Source of the DNA: Oxalobacteraceae sp. CFBP 13730
GTDB taxonomy: Bacteria; Pseudomonadota; Gammaproteobacteria; Burkholderiales; Burkholderiaceae_D
Length of the DNA: 64,000 nucleotides
NCBI GenBank assembly: GCA_014841835.1
Contig: JACYUQ010000003.1
Location: forward strand, 310,001-374,000
Direction: 5' to 3'
Shown here: in pieces, positions 45,762 to 55,132 of the stretch
Layout: each line of letters begins with the position of its first letter
How positions within the stretch are numbered: position 1 is the stretch's first letter
Notes under the pieces: model-generated
Told to the model about the DNA's origin: nothing
Database searches by the model: none
What the model saw: the letters and a program-made list of their open reading frames with translations, nothing else
Made by a program: the position numbers and the translations under genes

Positions 45762-46633
45762 TAGAATCCCAGATCGGCAAGAAGATCGTCAACGTTGTCC
45801 TGGTTCAGCGCCGCTTGCGGCACTGACGGGCCTTGCATCAGTGGTTCCGGTACTGCCTGCTTCTGCGCCAGCTTTTCCTTGAGGTCAGGCGGTGCGTTGT
45901 CGCGCAGCAGCTGAGCCAGCTCGCCCTCGACGGCTTGCGTGATCTTGACCACTTTCTTGATCAGCTGGCCGGTGATGTCCTGGAAGTCCTGGGCCATCAT
46001 GATTTCGAGCAGGCGCGCTTTTTCGGCTTCGGTGGCCGCCGTCACGTTGGTAGCGAACTGGCGCGAATCGCCGGCCAGTGCCTTGAATTCGTCCAGGCTC
46101 AGCTTGCCATCGAACAGATCGCCCCAGCGCAGTTCCATATCCTTCGACTGCTTCGACAGCACGTCCTGGGCCGGCATGCCTTCGTCGAGCGTGTTCAGGA
46201 CCTTGTTGGCAGCCTGTTCGGTCAGCGTGGCGACGTACTCGAGACGGTCCTGGGCATCGACGATCTGTGACGACGCTTCATTGAGCGCTTTGTCGTAGCC
46301 CAGTTCGCGCAGCGAATCGTGCAGCAGGCGCACGATGCCGCCGAGGCGCTCGAACATGCCGCCGTTTTCAGTACCCTCTTCGCCGGCAGCCGGGGCCGTG
46401 GCGGTGGTTGCCGCTGCAGCGGGTGCGGCGGCTGGTACGGCTGCCGGTGCTGCGGATACGGCGGTGGCCGATACCTGGTCGAACAGCGAATCGAGATCGT
46501 CCTCATCGTTGCTGGCAGCGGCCGCGGGGGCAGGCGCTGCAGCAGGGGAAGTAGCAGGACTTGGCGAGGCGCTGGTGCGCTGCGCCGCCACTTCCTCGAA
46601 TAGTGCGTCGAAATCGTCAGCGGCGTTGGTCAT
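45761..46633 (-). CDS. cheZ: CheZ-type protein phosphatase
   Basis: It is a CheY-P phosphatase family protein of about 290 residues. The N-terminal region (1-105) is Ala/Pro-rich and disordered, with a short acidic repeat (DDFDALFEEV / DDLDSLFDQV). The CheZ helical hairpin follows (about 110-235), with the catalytic glutamine in AQDFQDITGQLIKKV. The C-terminal peptide DNVDDLLADLGF is the CheY-binding helix. ATG 46633 is chosen because GGAGAAGCAGGG lies upstream; the frame extends further only through AT-rich DNA. The disordered N-terminal part is longer than in E. coli CheZ. Confidence 0.9.
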   Translation of the reverse strand: MTNAADDFDALFEEVAAQRTSASPSPATSPAAAPAPAAAASNDEDDLDSLFDQVSATAVSAAPAAVPAAAPAAAATTATAPAAGEEGTENGGMFERLGGIVRLLHDSLRELGYDKALNEASSQIVDAQDRLEYVATLTEQAANKVLNTLDEGMPAQDVLSKQSKDMELRWGDLFDGKLSLDEFKALAGDSRQFATNVTAATEAEKARLLEIMMAQDFQDITGQLIKKVVKITQAVEGELAQLLRDNAPPDLKEKLAQKQAVPEPLMQGPSVPQAALNQDNVDDLLADLGF

Positions 46634-47018
46634 AATCCCTGCTTCTCCATAATATAAATTCGCAATCAGCTCTGCAATACTGGGGGTGTTGCGTCCATCG
46701 TGCCGGTCATCTCCGGGTCCATCGATGGGACTAGTGTTGCCTGCGAGTGTATCAGCGTGGTTGCCGTAGGTAAATCTAAGAGAAGGCAATGCAACAAAAT
46801 GGGCATGAAAACTTAGTTCCACGACAATTAAAACGTGCAATTCCTGATCGTTTTTATATGCTTGGTGTTGTATTTTGTGATCGCGCTGTTGTTTTCCGTG
46901 AGAAAGTGTCGCATCGGGACGGTTACCTGACGTTTGAGCAAGCTCAACACTTTGCATTTTCAACACCCGCCATTCGGCATACAGTTGTAAGAATGGAGAG
47001 GCCCTGAGGAGAATCATC
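46634..47018. other. AT-rich divergent regulatory region between cheZ and usp
   Basis: No gene is seen in these 385 bases. The right part contains the FNR-type site at 46934. The left part must hold the cheZA promoter. Local GC is well below the flanking genes, as is usual for promoter regions of this genome. Confidence 0.6.
46934..46947 (+). promoter_or_regulatory. FNR-family binding site upstream of usp
   Basis: TTGAGCAAGCTCAA is a perfect palindrome with the TTGA-N6-TCAA core of the FNR/ANR/DNR group. Its centre lies about 78 bases before the usp start codon, so a start site near 46982 would place it at about -41.5, the class II activation position. The start site is inferred. Confidence 0.55.
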
Positions 47019-47483
47019 ATGTACCGAAAAATTCTGATCACAACTGACGGGTCGGCCGTCTCGCAGCACACCGCCTGCGCCGGCGTCAAGTTTGCCCAGC
47101 AGTTGGGCGCTGAAGTGCTGGCCCTGTTCGTCGCCCCCGAATACCAGTACCCGGTGTACGTCGAAATCATCCCGCCCTCCTACCCGAGCGAAGAAGAATA
47201 CGTGGCCCAGATGCGCCGGATGGGCGAGGAATACATGGGCAGGATCACGCGCTCATGCGCCAGCGCCAATCTCGCGCACCAATGTCTGACGGCATTTTCC
47301 GATACGGCGGCGCTCAAGATCGTCGAGGTCGCCGAAGAGCATGGTTGCGACCTGATTTTCATGGGCTCGCACGGTCGCAGCGGCTGGAACCAGCTGTTGC
47401 TGGGCAGTGTCACGAACAAGGTGTTGTCGCATACCGCCAAGCCGGTGCTCGTGCACCGCCTGATTGCCGAACCCGCCGTCTGA
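47019..47483 (+). CDS. Universal stress protein (UspA family)
   Basis: This single-domain universal stress protein has 154 residues. It begins MYRKILITTDGSAVSQHTACAG. The ATP-binding-type C-terminal motif is visible as MGSHGRSGWNQLLLGSVTNKVLSHTAKPVLV (G-2x-G-9x-G-[S/T] pattern). Members with this motif bind ATP and are induced by starvation, oxygen limitation or other stress. GAGGAGAAT precedes the ATG. The FNR-type site upstream suggests control by oxygen or redox state. Confidence 0.93.
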   Translation: MYRKILITTDGSAVSQHTACAGVKFAQQLGAEVLALFVAPEYQYPVYVEIIPPSYPSEEEYVAQMRRMGEEYMGRITRSCASANLAHQCLTAFSDTAALKIVEVAEEHGCDLIFMGSHGRSGWNQLLLGSVTNKVLSHTAKPVLVHRLIAEPAV

Positions 47484-47626
47484 ACCGGACGCGACCGGTC
47501 ATCACTCCGCACAAAAGAGCACCAGGGCAACCCGCAGTGTTGATAGCAGGACTTGCCCCGATAAACCGTGTTTAATTGAACAACGGTTTTCGGGGTAGGA
47601 AAACTCTTAATGTGTGAGGAATCGAA

Positions 47627-48271
47627 ATGGTCAGAATTGTCATCGCCGATGATCACACGATCATGCGCGAAGGTCTCAAACGTATCCTGGAGGGCGCCGA
47701 AGAAGTTGACATTGTCGGCGAAGCAACCAATGGGTTCGAAGTGCTGGCCCTGGTACGCCAGGGCGGCTTCGATTTGCTGCTGCTCGACTTGTCGATGCCC
47801 GGGCGCAGCGGTGTCGACCTGATCCGGCAGGTGCGCAGCGAGGCGCCCAAGCTGGCCATCCTGATTCTGACGATGCACGAAGAAGAGCAGTACGCGGTGC
47901 GCGCGATCCGGGCTGGCGCCCAAGGCTACCTTACGAAGGAGAGCGCAGGCACGCAGCTGGTGGGCGCCATTCGCAAGGTCGCTTCCGGACGTCCCTATAT
48001 CAGTACGGAAGTGGCAGAGCAATTGGCCCTCAACATCATGGCCCCCAGCGAGCAATTGCTCCACAAGCAGTTATCTGACCGTGAATTTGAAGTATTTTCC
48101 CATCTCGTCGGTGGGAAATCGATTACAGAAATCGCCAATGGTCTGCATCTCTCGGTCAAGACGGTCAGCACCCACAAAACCCGCATCATGCAGAAAATGG
48201 GGATGAGTTCGCTCTCAGAAATGGTCCAGTACGCTGTCGCGCACCGCCTGCTTTCGCCAATGAAAGCATGA
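47627..48271 (+). CDS. NarL/FixJ-family response regulator
   Basis: This regulator has 214 residues. The receiver domain (1-120) has the acidic pair in IADDH and the phospho-acceptor aspartate in LLLLDLSMPG. The conserved switch Thr and Lys are in LTMHEE and LTKES. The LuxR-type HTH (about 150-210) contains LSDREFEVFSHLVGGKSITEIA and the recognition helix SVKTVSTHKTRIMQKM. No kinase gene lies next to it, so its input is unknown. It may control nearby stress genes. It lies between usp and the FNR-like regulator, all on the plus strand. Confidence 0.93.
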   Translation: MVRIVIADDHTIMREGLKRILEGAEEVDIVGEATNGFEVLALVRQGGFDLLLLDLSMPGRSGVDLIRQVRSEAPKLAILILTMHEEEQYAVRAIRAGAQGYLTKESAGTQLVGAIRKVASGRPYISTEVAEQLALNIMAPSEQLLHKQLSDREFEVFSHLVGGKSITEIANGLHLSVKTVSTHKTRIMQKMGMSSLSEMVQYAVAHRLLSPMKA

Positions 48272-48633
48272 ACACGGCATATGCCGGTCCCCTGCGATCA
48301 TCGCCGTGCGATGTTGCACAACAACTGCCTAGTTGGATACGTTTGTCCAGGAACAAGGTTCTGAACTTCCTGTTTACCCTCTCCACCAGTCGGGCAACAC
48401 CCCTGGATAGTAGGAGTATTCCTACAACCCTACCATCTGTCCTACCTACATATTCAGGCAACGCTGATAGTCGTGCCGGGCTCGTGTTGGCATACTGAAT
48501 TCACCGTTTCGACTTGCTCGCGATCCAAGTCACGGCGTCAGCCGCTAGCAATCAATGGCATGGCAGATGTGCGTCACCATCGGCTCTGCCGCCGGGGTCG
48601 CCTCAAACCCTGAGTTTCTTACCGGAGAAGAGC
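48272..48633. other. Regulatory gap upstream of the FNR-like gene
   Basis: No gene is seen in these 362 bases. Two palindromes stand out: GTAGGA-N4-TCCTAC at 48410-48425 and CAACT-N4-AGTTG at 48322-48335. No classical FNR box was found here. Confidence 0.5.
48410..48425. promoter_or_regulatory. Perfect GTAGGA-N4-TCCTAC palindrome
   Basis: A 6-4-6 inverted repeat is followed by further CCTAC copies at about 48440-48450. Perfect dyads of this size in a promoter gap are often operators. The binding protein is not known; the neighbouring NarL/FixJ-type regulator is one candidate. Confidence 0.45.
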
Positions 48634-49488
48634 ATGCAGTCTCAGCCACCGTCAGAACAACGCAACGCCACCCAGCCGACCCTGCATTCCCCGATGGAGG
48701 CCGGTCGCCAGCGCCAGGGACGACTCTGGTCCAATCTCAAGGAAGTCTGCGACCTGCTGCGCATCCAGGCCAGTGTCTCGGTAAGCTCCGAAGAATTGTT
48801 GTTCCAGCACGTCCAGTTCAAGACCGGCCAGCGCGTCCACACGATCGGGCAGGCCTTCGACACCCTGTACATCGTCAACTCGGGCTTTCTCAAGACCGTG
48901 CTGATCGACGAGTTCGGCAACGAGCAGGTGCTGAGCTTTCCAATGAAGGGCGACATGCTCGGCGTCGATGGCATCCACACGCGCCACTATGCGTCCGAGG
49001 CGGTGGCCCTGTCCGACTGCGATCTGATCCTGCTGCCGTTCAAGAAACTGACCGCGCTGGGCCGCGTGCACAACGAGCTCGAGAACATGATGTACGGCGT
49101 GATGAGCCGCGAGCTGGTGCGTGAACAAACGATGATCGGCATGCTCGGCGCCCTGTCGGCCGAGGCGCGGGTGGCACGCTTTCTCGTCTCGCTGGCCGAC
49201 CGCTTCGCTGCGATGGGCTACTCGAGCAAGCTGTTCAACCTGCGCATGACCCGCCACGAGATCGGCAGCTACCTGGGTCTCACGCTGGAAACCGTCAGCC
49301 GTACGCTGTCGGCCTTCAACGAGATCGGCATGATCACCGTCGACCAGCGCACGATCGGCATCAAGGACGCCGAATCGCTCAAGACGCTGCGCCGCCTGCC
49401 ACCATCGCGTGCACGCATCAAGGCCAGCGCCAAGCAAAAGGCCGAGCTCGACCAATCGGGCGACGATCAGGTGCTGGCCACCGCTTGA
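48634..49488 (+). CDS. Crp/Fnr family transcription regulator, FNR-like without full Fe-S ligand set
   Basis: This regulator has 284 residues: an N-terminal extension (1-50), a cyclic-nucleotide-binding-type beta barrel (about 55-150), a dimer helix (about 155-185) and an HTH. The recognition helix has Glu219, Ser222 and Arg223 in LTLETVSRTLSAF, the FNR residues that read TTGA half sites. Aligned by eye with E. coli FNR, Cys39 and Cys129 match Cys23 and Cys122, but the positions of Cys20 and Cys29 are Lys and Gln. A normal [4Fe-4S] cluster is therefore unlikely. The ATG at 48634 has CCGGAGAAG upstream. It may still bind FNR-type sites, such as the one upstream of the usp gene. Confidence 0.9.
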   Translation: MQSQPPSEQRNATQPTLHSPMEAGRQRQGRLWSNLKEVCDLLRIQASVSVSSEELLFQHVQFKTGQRVHTIGQAFDTLYIVNSGFLKTVLIDEFGNEQVLSFPMKGDMLGVDGIHTRHYASEAVALSDCDLILLPFKKLTALGRVHNELENMMYGVMSRELVREQTMIGMLGALSAEARVARFLVSLADRFAAMGYSSKLFNLRMTRHEIGSYLGLTLETVSRTLSAFNEIGMITVDQRTIGIKDAESLKTLRRLPPSRARIKASAKQKAELDQSGDDQVLATA

Positions 49489-49510
49489 ACCGCGTTCGCA
49501 GTGCGACCAG

Positions 49511-49540
49511 CGCCCGCCAGAGATGGCGGGCGTTGTCATT
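49511..49540 (+). terminator. Rho-independent terminator of the FNR-like gene
   Basis: GCCCGCC and GGCGGGC form a stem with a six-base loop, followed by GTTGTCATTT. It lies 23 bases after the stop codon. Confidence 0.65.
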
Positions 49541-49558
49541 TGATACGTACTGTCCTGC

Positions 49559-50311
49559 TTACTCTTGCTTGTCGAGCGTCAGCACGCCGTCGCTGACGCG
49601 CACGCGGTCACCGTTGCGGTAGCCCGGATTGTTGGCAAACTCCAGCACCTGCGTGGTGTCGGTTGTATTCATGCGCACCGTCACGCGGAAGTACTGGCGC
49701 GCGGTGGCGTCGCTGGCCAATGGCCGTGGATTGGGCAGGGCGCCCTGCACGGTTTCCACTTTCTCGATGATGCCGCAACTGGTGCAGTAGCGGGCCACGC
49801 GCGGGCGTTCGGTCGTGCGCGGTGCCGGTGGTGGCGCCGCGCCGGGCGCTGCCGCGACGATGCGCGCATCCTTGGTCGCCAGCTGGCGCGTGTCGTCCGC
49901 GGGCTGCGCCACGTCGCTGCGCACGAGCGACTCGCGCAGCACGCTGGTGGCGACCTCGTTCCCCATGCGCAGCTCGGCAGTCACGCGGCTGTCGGCCTTC
50001 AGGCGGTCACGCGTGCCAATCACGTACGAGCCCGTGTACTGGCCGGGTTCGACTTCGGTCAGGTGCAACGACCGGTTCGCGCCATCGAGGTTGATGGTGG
50101 CGCTCCCGCCCGGGGTGCCGTACAAGTCGAACTGCAGGCGGACGCCCTGGTCGAGACGCGCGACTTCTTCGACGTTGAAACCATTGATTGCCGGCGTGGC
50201 CGTGCGGCTTTGCGGCGCAGGCTGGGCCAGGGCGGTGCCGCTGGCAGTCAACAGTACCGTGGCGGGCGCCATGGCGGCGGCGATGGTGCACATCATGAGG
50301 CGTAGTTTCAT
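49559..50311 (-). CDS. Exported protein of unknown function
   Basis: This periplasmic or surface protein of 250 residues has a signal peptide (1-29, KLRLMMCTIAAAMAPATVLL, ending ALA). The N-terminal mature part (30-130) looks beta-rich (INLDGANRSLHLTEVEPGQYTGSYVIGTRD) and may be an Ig-like fold. A Pro/Ala-rich linker (about 150-170) leads to a C-terminal domain with YCTSCGIIEKVETV and FANNPGYRNGDRVRV; this pattern is reminiscent of outer-membrane lipoprotein SlyB/glycine-zipper C-terminal parts, but the zipper itself is not seen. No function is given. ATG 50311 has AGGAGAACG upstream. The gene follows the DNA-repair operon on the same strand, 83 bases after pdeM. Confidence 0.75.
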   Translation of the reverse strand: MKLRLMMCTIAAAMAPATVLLTASGTALAQPAPQSRTATPAINGFNVEEVARLDQGVRLQFDLYGTPGGSATINLDGANRSLHLTEVEPGQYTGSYVIGTRDRLKADSRVTAELRMGNEVATSVLRESLVRSDVAQPADDTRQLATKDARIVAAAPGAAPPPAPRTTERPRVARYCTSCGIIEKVETVQGALPNPRPLASDATARQYFRVTVRMNTTDTTQVLEFANNPGYRNGDRVRVSDGVLTLDKQE

Positions 50312-50394
50312 TGGCGTTCTCCTGGCATCGGCTGAGTCATGTCCGACCTTATCGCGACCGCAGCGCCGGGTCGGTACGCTGACGTACGAAGCCG

Positions 50395-51045
50395 CTAGCC
50401 GACGCCGTGCACCATGTCGCCCGAGGTCACGTAAATGCGGTCGCCCGGCCCCGGCTTGACCGCATGACCGCCCGTGAACGCGCCGAACGATGGCAGCAGC
50501 AGGCCCTGCGTACCCACGACAAAGCACGGCAGGCGCAGCGCATCGAAGCGCGTGGCCAGTACGTACACCGGATGCACGTGGCCGGCCAGGCCATAGCCCG
50601 CCGCATCGACGCCCGGATGGTGGCAGAACGCAAACGGGCCGATCGCATGCGGCTCGTCGACCAGCTCGATGCCCAACGCATCGGACGGATCACCCGCGTG
50701 CAGGTCGTGATTGCCGCGCACGAGCGTCAAGGCCAGGTCGGGATGGCGCCCGCGCCAGGCCAGCATCGCCAGCTGGGTTGAGCTGGCATGAGCCGCGCGC
50801 GCATGCAGAAAGTCGCCAAGAAACGCAACGTGGCGCGCATCGTGCTGTGCGACCAGCGCGTCCAGGCCGGCCAGGTTTTCCGAGGTCGTCCCGCGTGGCA
50901 CCGGCACGCCCAGGGAACGAAACGCCGCTGCCTTGCCAAAGTGGATGTCGGCGACAATCAGCATGCGCCGGGCTGGCCAGAACACGGCCTTTTCGGGCAG
51001 CAGAAGCAGCGTCTCGCCCGCCACCTGGATGGTTGCATGGGTCAT
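50395..51045 (-). CDS. pdeM: Ligase-associated metallophosphoesterase (PdeM/MPE)
   Basis: This calcineurin-like phosphoesterase of 216 residues has the metal-binding motifs [31 protein letters not shown] and the late [12 protein letters not shown], so both metal sites are complete. The family is encoded in the ligase-associated DNA-repair cluster of many proteobacteria; the P. putida member is described as a DNA endonuclease and phosphodiesterase. The start codon overlaps the Lhr stop codon by four bases (ATGA), so it is translationally coupled as the last gene of the operon. Confidence 0.93.
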   Translation of the reverse strand: MTHATIQVAGETLLLLPEKAVFWPARRMLIVADIHFGKAAAFRSLGVPVPRGTTSENLAGLDALVAQHDARHVAFLGDFLHARAAHASSTQLAMLAWRGRHPDLALTLVRGNHDLHAGDPSDALGIELVDEPHAIGPFAFCHHPGVDAAGYGLAGHVHPVYVLATRFDALRLPCFVVGTQGLLLPSFGAFTGGHAVKPGPGDRIYVTSGDMVHGVG

Positions 51046-53501
51046 GCCGCCGCTTTCTCGAGTTCGCGCACCATGCGCGCGACGCGGTCGCTCAGTTTTT
51101 CGGTACTCACCTTTTCGCGGAAGCGCTCGACCATCAGCGCAAACCCGAACGGCGTGGCGCGCTTGACATCGCGGTAGGCCACGCGACGCGCGTGCAACTC
51201 AAGCAGCGTGTCGCGCAGACGCGTCAGCTCCAGCTCCTGCTCCATCACTTCGCGCTCGGCTTGCGTGAGCAGCAGATTGCCGGCGTCGTGCTTGCGAAAC
51301 ACCTCGAAGAACAGCGACGACGACGCCTGCAACTGCCGGTTCGATTTTGGCTGGCCCGGATAGCCCTGGAACACGAGCCCCGCGATGCGCGCGACTTCGC
51401 GAAAGCGCTGCTGCGACAGCTGCGTGGCATTCAGGCTGTCGATGACGTCTTCGAGCAGGCGCTCGGTGTCGAACAGGGACACCCCCGCCCCGGTGGACGC
51501 GTCGAACATGCCTGCCCAGTCCACCGGCTCGGGCGACATCAGCTCGAAGCCATAGTCGTTGATCGCGATCGAGAACGTGATCGGCTGCACACGCCCGACG
51601 CGAAACGCCATCAGCGAGGCCAGCCCCATGTGCACCGAACGCCCGGCGAACGGGTACACGAACAGGTGATACCCTTCGCGGCTTTTCATCGATTCGAGCA
51701 CCAGCGTTTCGCTGGTGGGCAGCGCCGACCAGCGCTGCTGGATCTCGATCAGCGGCGCCAGCGCCCGCATCTCGGGACCGTCGAACACGCCCGCATCGGC
51801 CAGCCGGAGTTCTTCCAGCGCCGCGTGCGCCAGCTCGTTCGACATCGGCATCTTGGCGCCCTGCCAGCGTGCGATGGCACCGCGCGTGCCGGTGGCGCGC
51901 CGCACGAACGCCGTCAGCTCATGGACGCGCACGAATTCGAGGATGCGCCCGCCGAACAGGAAACGATCGCCGGGTTTCAGGCGCGAGATGAACGATTCCT
52001 CGACGCTGCCGATGCGCCCGCCCGACATGTACTTCACCTGGATCGTCGCATCGGACATGATGGTGCCGATGCTCATGCGGTGCCGGCGGCCGATGGCGGC
52101 ATCGGGCACGCGGTAGACGCCCTCCTCGTCCGGCAGCACACGCCGGTATTCGGGATACACGGTCAGGCTCTGGCCACCGCGCGCGACAAAGTCGAGCGCC
52201 CACTGCCATTCTTCCAGCGTCAGGTGCCGGTACGACCAGGCCTGACGCACCTCGTCATACAGTTCGTCGGCGCGAAAGCCGCCACCCAGCGCCACCGTCA
52301 CGATGTGCTGGACCAGCACGTCGAACGGCTTGTTGGGCACATAACGCCCCTCGATGCGGCGCGCCGCCACCGCCTTGCGCGCGCCCGCAGCCTCGAGCAA
52401 TTCGAGGCTGTTGGTCGGCACCAGCGTCACGCGCGAGACGCGCCCCGGCGCATGGCCGCTGCGCCCCGCCCGTTGCAGCAGGCGCGCCACGCCCTTGGCA
52501 CTACCGATCTGCAGCACGCGCTCGACCGGCAAAAAGTCCACGCCCAGATCCAGGCTCGCGGTGCAGATGACGGCCTTGAGGATGCCGCTCTTCAGGCCCA
52601 ATTCAACCCACTCGCGCACCTCGCGATCGAGCGAGCCATGGTGCAGCGCGATGACGCCGGCCCAGTCGGGCCGCGCCTCGAGGATGTTCTGGTACCAGAT
52701 CTCGGACTGCGAGCGGGTGTTGGTAAACACGAGCGTCGCCTCGTGTTTTTCGATCTCGTCGATCACGGGCTGCAGCATCTGCAGGCCCAGGTGGCCGCCC
52801 CAGGGAAAGCGCGAGACATTCTCGGGGATCAGGGAGTCGACGACGATCTTCTTGCGGGTATCGCCTTCGACAAGTACACCGGCGTCGGAGCCAAGCAGCA
52901 CCTGGCGTGCCAGGTCGAGGTTGCCCATCGTCGCCGACACGCCCCAGACCAGGAGTTCGGGCCGCCAGCGCCGCAGCCGCGCCAGCGCCAGCTGCACCTG
53001 CACACCGCGCTTGCTGCCCATCAGCTCATGCCACTCGTCGACGATGATCATATCAAGGTTGCGGAATTGCTCGAGCGCTGCCGCATTGCTGATCATGAGC
53101 GTCAGGCTTTCGGGCGTCGTCACCAGGGTGGCCGGCATGCTGCGCGTCTGGCGCGCCCGCTCGCTGGCTTTCGTGTCGCCGGTGCGCGCGCCGATGCGCC
53201 ACTCGGGCATCAACTCGGCGGCGGAATCTTCGAGCGCGCGCTGGGTATCGGCCGCCAGCGCCCGCATCGGCGTGATCCACAGGACGCGCAAGCCGGCCTT
53301 GTTGCGGCCGGACGCGAGGCCCGCGCGCTGCAACGCCGCGAACCAGACGGCAAAGGTCTTGCCGGCGCCGGTGTTCGCATGCAGCAGGCCCGATTCGCCT
53401 TTCAGCGCCGCTTTCCAGACATTGCGCTGGAACGGGAACACTGTCCAGCCACGCCCGGCGAACCATGCGTCGACGCGATCCTTGACTTCATTGCGACTCA
53501 T
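51042..53501 (-). CDS. Ligase-associated Lhr-type DEXH helicase (Lhr-Core)
   Basis: This superfamily 2 helicase has 819 residues. Motif I is [13 protein letters not shown] (Lys48), motif II is IIVDEWHE, motif [11 protein letters not shown], and motif [14 protein letters not shown]. The Lhr winged-helix and beta-barrel Core domain follows after about residue 430. The length matches Lhr-Core proteins, without the large C-terminal part of E. coli Lhr. It should be an ATP-driven 3'-5' DNA/RNA helicase. It overlaps both neighbours by four bases (ATGA), which shows tight coupling to the ligase and pdeM genes. Confidence 0.93.
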   Translation of the reverse strand: MSRNEVKDRVDAWFAGRGWTVFPFQRNVWKAALKGESGLLHANTGAGKTFAVWFAALQRAGLASGRNKAGLRVLWITPMRALAADTQRALEDSAAELMPEWRIGARTGDTKASERARQTRSMPATLVTTPESLTLMISNAAALEQFRNLDMIIVDEWHELMGSKRGVQVQLALARLRRWRPELLVWGVSATMGNLDLARQVLLGSDAGVLVEGDTRKKIVVDSLIPENVSRFPWGGHLGLQMLQPVIDEIEKHEATLVFTNTRSQSEIWYQNILEARPDWAGVIALHHGSLDREVREWVELGLKSGILKAVICTASLDLGVDFLPVERVLQIGSAKGVARLLQRAGRSGHAPGRVSRVTLVPTNSLELLEAAGARKAVAARRIEGRYVPNKPFDVLVQHIVTVALGGGFRADELYDEVRQAWSYRHLTLEEWQWALDFVARGGQSLTVYPEYRRVLPDEEGVYRVPDAAIGRRHRMSIGTIMSDATIQVKYMSGGRIGSVEESFISRLKPGDRFLFGGRILEFVRVHELTAFVRRATGTRGAIARWQGAKMPMSNELAHAALEELRLADAGVFDGPEMRALAPLIEIQQRWSALPTSETLVLESMKSREGYHLFVYPFAGRSVHMGLASLMAFRVGRVQPITFSIAINDYGFELMSPEPVDWAGMFDASTGAGVSLFDTERLLEDVIDSLNATQLSQQRFREVARIAGLVFQGYPGQPKSNRQLQASSSLFFEVFRKHDAGNLLLTQAEREVMEQELELTRLRDTLLELHARRVAYRDVKRATPFGFALMVERFREKVSTEKLSDRVARMVRELEKAAA

Positions 53502-55132
53502 GCGGTGGCCGCCTCCAGCAAACCCTTCAACGTGTCGAGCGTATCGGCTTCCTCGACCGGTTTGTCGGTGCGCCGACGCAGGATGCGGGGAAAGCGCACG
53601 GCAATGCCGGCCTTGTGGCGCGGCGAGAGCGCGATGCCCTCGAAGCCGATCTCGAACACCATCGTCGGCTTCACCGACCGCACCGGCCCGAACTTCTCGA
53701 TGGTCGTGCGCCGGATGACGTTATCGACCTGCCCGATCTCGGCATCGGTCAGGCCCGAATACGCTTTCGCAAACGGCACTAGCTTGCGCTCGTCGCCCTC
53801 CCCGTCCCATACGGCGAACGTGTAGTCGGTGTACAGCGACGCGCGCCGCCCGCTGCCCGGCTGCGCATACAGCAGCACTGCATCGATGGCGTACGGATCG
53901 ATTTTCCACTTCCACCAGATGCCGACATCCTTCGTGCGTCCAACGCCATACTGCGCCGTGCGCGCCTTGAGCATCATGCCCTCGACGCTGCGCGCACGCG
54001 AGCCGGCGCGCAGCTCGGCCAGCGCTTCCCAGCTGTCGGCTTCGACCACCGGCGACAGCCGCAACTGGCGCTGGTCGAGCTTGGCCACTTCGACTTCGAG
54101 CAATGCGCGCCGCTCGTGCTGCGACAGGCCGCGCAGGTCGACGCCGTCGAGTTCGAGCAGGTCGTAGCAGCACAGCACCGCCGGCAGTTCGGCCAGCAGT
54201 TTGGCGGACAAGGTCTTGCGGCCGATGCGCTTTTGCAGATCGGCGAACGGCGACGGCATCGCCGCATCGGACTGCCAGATCAGCACTTCACCATCGAGCA
54301 CCATGCCGTCCGGCAGACGCGCCGCGGCCAGTTCAGGGAACCGCTCGGTAATCAGGTCTTCGCCGCGTGACCACAGGAAACTCTGGCCGTCACGCCGCAC
54401 GAGTTGCGCGCGGATGCCGTCGTACTTCCATTCGACGATCCAGTCAGACGGCTCGCCCAGCGTGGCCGGTTCGGCCGCCAGCTGGTGCGACAGGAAGAAC
54501 GGATACGGCTGGCCACCGCGCAGCTTGTGTTCTTCGGCCGACTGCTCGGCGATCAGTTGCAGAAAGCCCGCCGCCGTCGGTTTCACGCGGCCATCGGTCC
54601 AGCCCATCAGGCGCTGGGCGATGAGTTTGCTGTCCACCGCCGCAATCGCCGCCAGCGCACGCGTAACGAGCAGGCGCGACACGCCGACACGGAACCCGCC
54701 GCCAATCAGCTTGACGAGCAGGAAGCGCTCGCGCCAATCAAGTTCGTTCCAGTAGCCGAACAGCGCCTCGCGGATGCGGCCCGGATCGGCGCCGCGCAAC
54801 GGGCCGATGCGCTGTTCCATCCACTCGGCCAGGCCAATGTCAGAGCGTTCGGTCGGTGGCGGCAGGATGTGCGCGATGGTTTCGGCGAAGTCGCCCACGG
54901 CGGCATACGACTCGTCGAACAGCCACTCGTCCAGCACGGCGTACTCGATCGCGTACTGGCGCAGCAGTTTGGTCGGCACCGCCTGACGCGGCTTGCCACC
55001 GGCCAGGAAGTACACGGCCCACGCGGCGTTCTCGGGCGCGGCATTGGAAAAATACGCCTGCAGTGCGTCGAGCTTGCGGGTGGTCGACGTGGTTTCGTCG
55101 AGGTCGGCGTACAGGCGGGCGAATTCACGCAT
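53498..55132 (-). CDS. ATP-dependent DNA ligase
   Basis: This ligase has 544 residues. An N-terminal DNA-binding domain (1-200) precedes the nucleotidyltransferase domain, with the adenylated Lys236 in [11 protein letters not shown] and motifs [17 protein letters not shown] and WWKWK. An OB domain forms the C terminus (about 430-544). NAD-dependent LigA normally does replication ligation, so this enzyme has a repair role. Start ATG 55132 is preferred because the family begins at [17 protein letters not shown]; upstream codons are Arg/Pro-rich and fall inside the exonuclease gene. The overlap with the exonuclease gene is eight bases. Confidence 0.95.
   Translation of the reverse strand: MREFARLYADLDETTSTTRKLDALQAYFSNAAPENAAWAVYFLAGGKPRQAVPTKLLRQYAIEYAVLDEWLFDESYAAVGDFAETIAHILPPPTERSDIGLAEWMEQRIGPLRGADPGRIREALFGYWNELDWRERFLLVKLIGGGFRVGVSRLLVTRALAAIAAVDSKLIAQRLMGWTDGRVKPTAAGFLQLIAEQSAEEHKLRGGQPYPFFLSHQLAAEPATLGEPSDWIVEWKYDGIRAQLVRRDGQSFLWSRGEDLITERFPELAAARLPDGMVLDGEVLIWQSDAAMPSPFADLQKRIGRKTLSAKLLAELPAVLCCYDLLELDGVDLRGLSQHERRALLEVEVAKLDQRQLRLSPVVEADSWEALAELRAGSRARSVEGMMLKARTAQYGVGRTKDVGIWWKWKIDPYAIDAVLLYAQPGSGRRASLYTDYTFAVWDGEGDERKLVPFAKAYSGLTDAEIGQVDNVIRRTTIEKFGPVRSVKPTMVFEIGFEGIALSPRHKAGIAVRFPRILRRRTDKPVEEADTLDTLKGLLEAATA

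Noticed and set aside
48322-48335. CAACT-N4-AGTTG palindrome as an FNR or CRP site
   Set aside because: It does not contain TTGA or TGTGA half sites, and short dyads of this size occur by chance.
50490-53825. A long open frame on the plus strand, antisense to the Lhr-type helicase gene
   Set aside because: It has no motif and low-complexity Arg/Pro/Ala content. The minus-strand frame carries all helicase motifs and overlaps its neighbours correctly.
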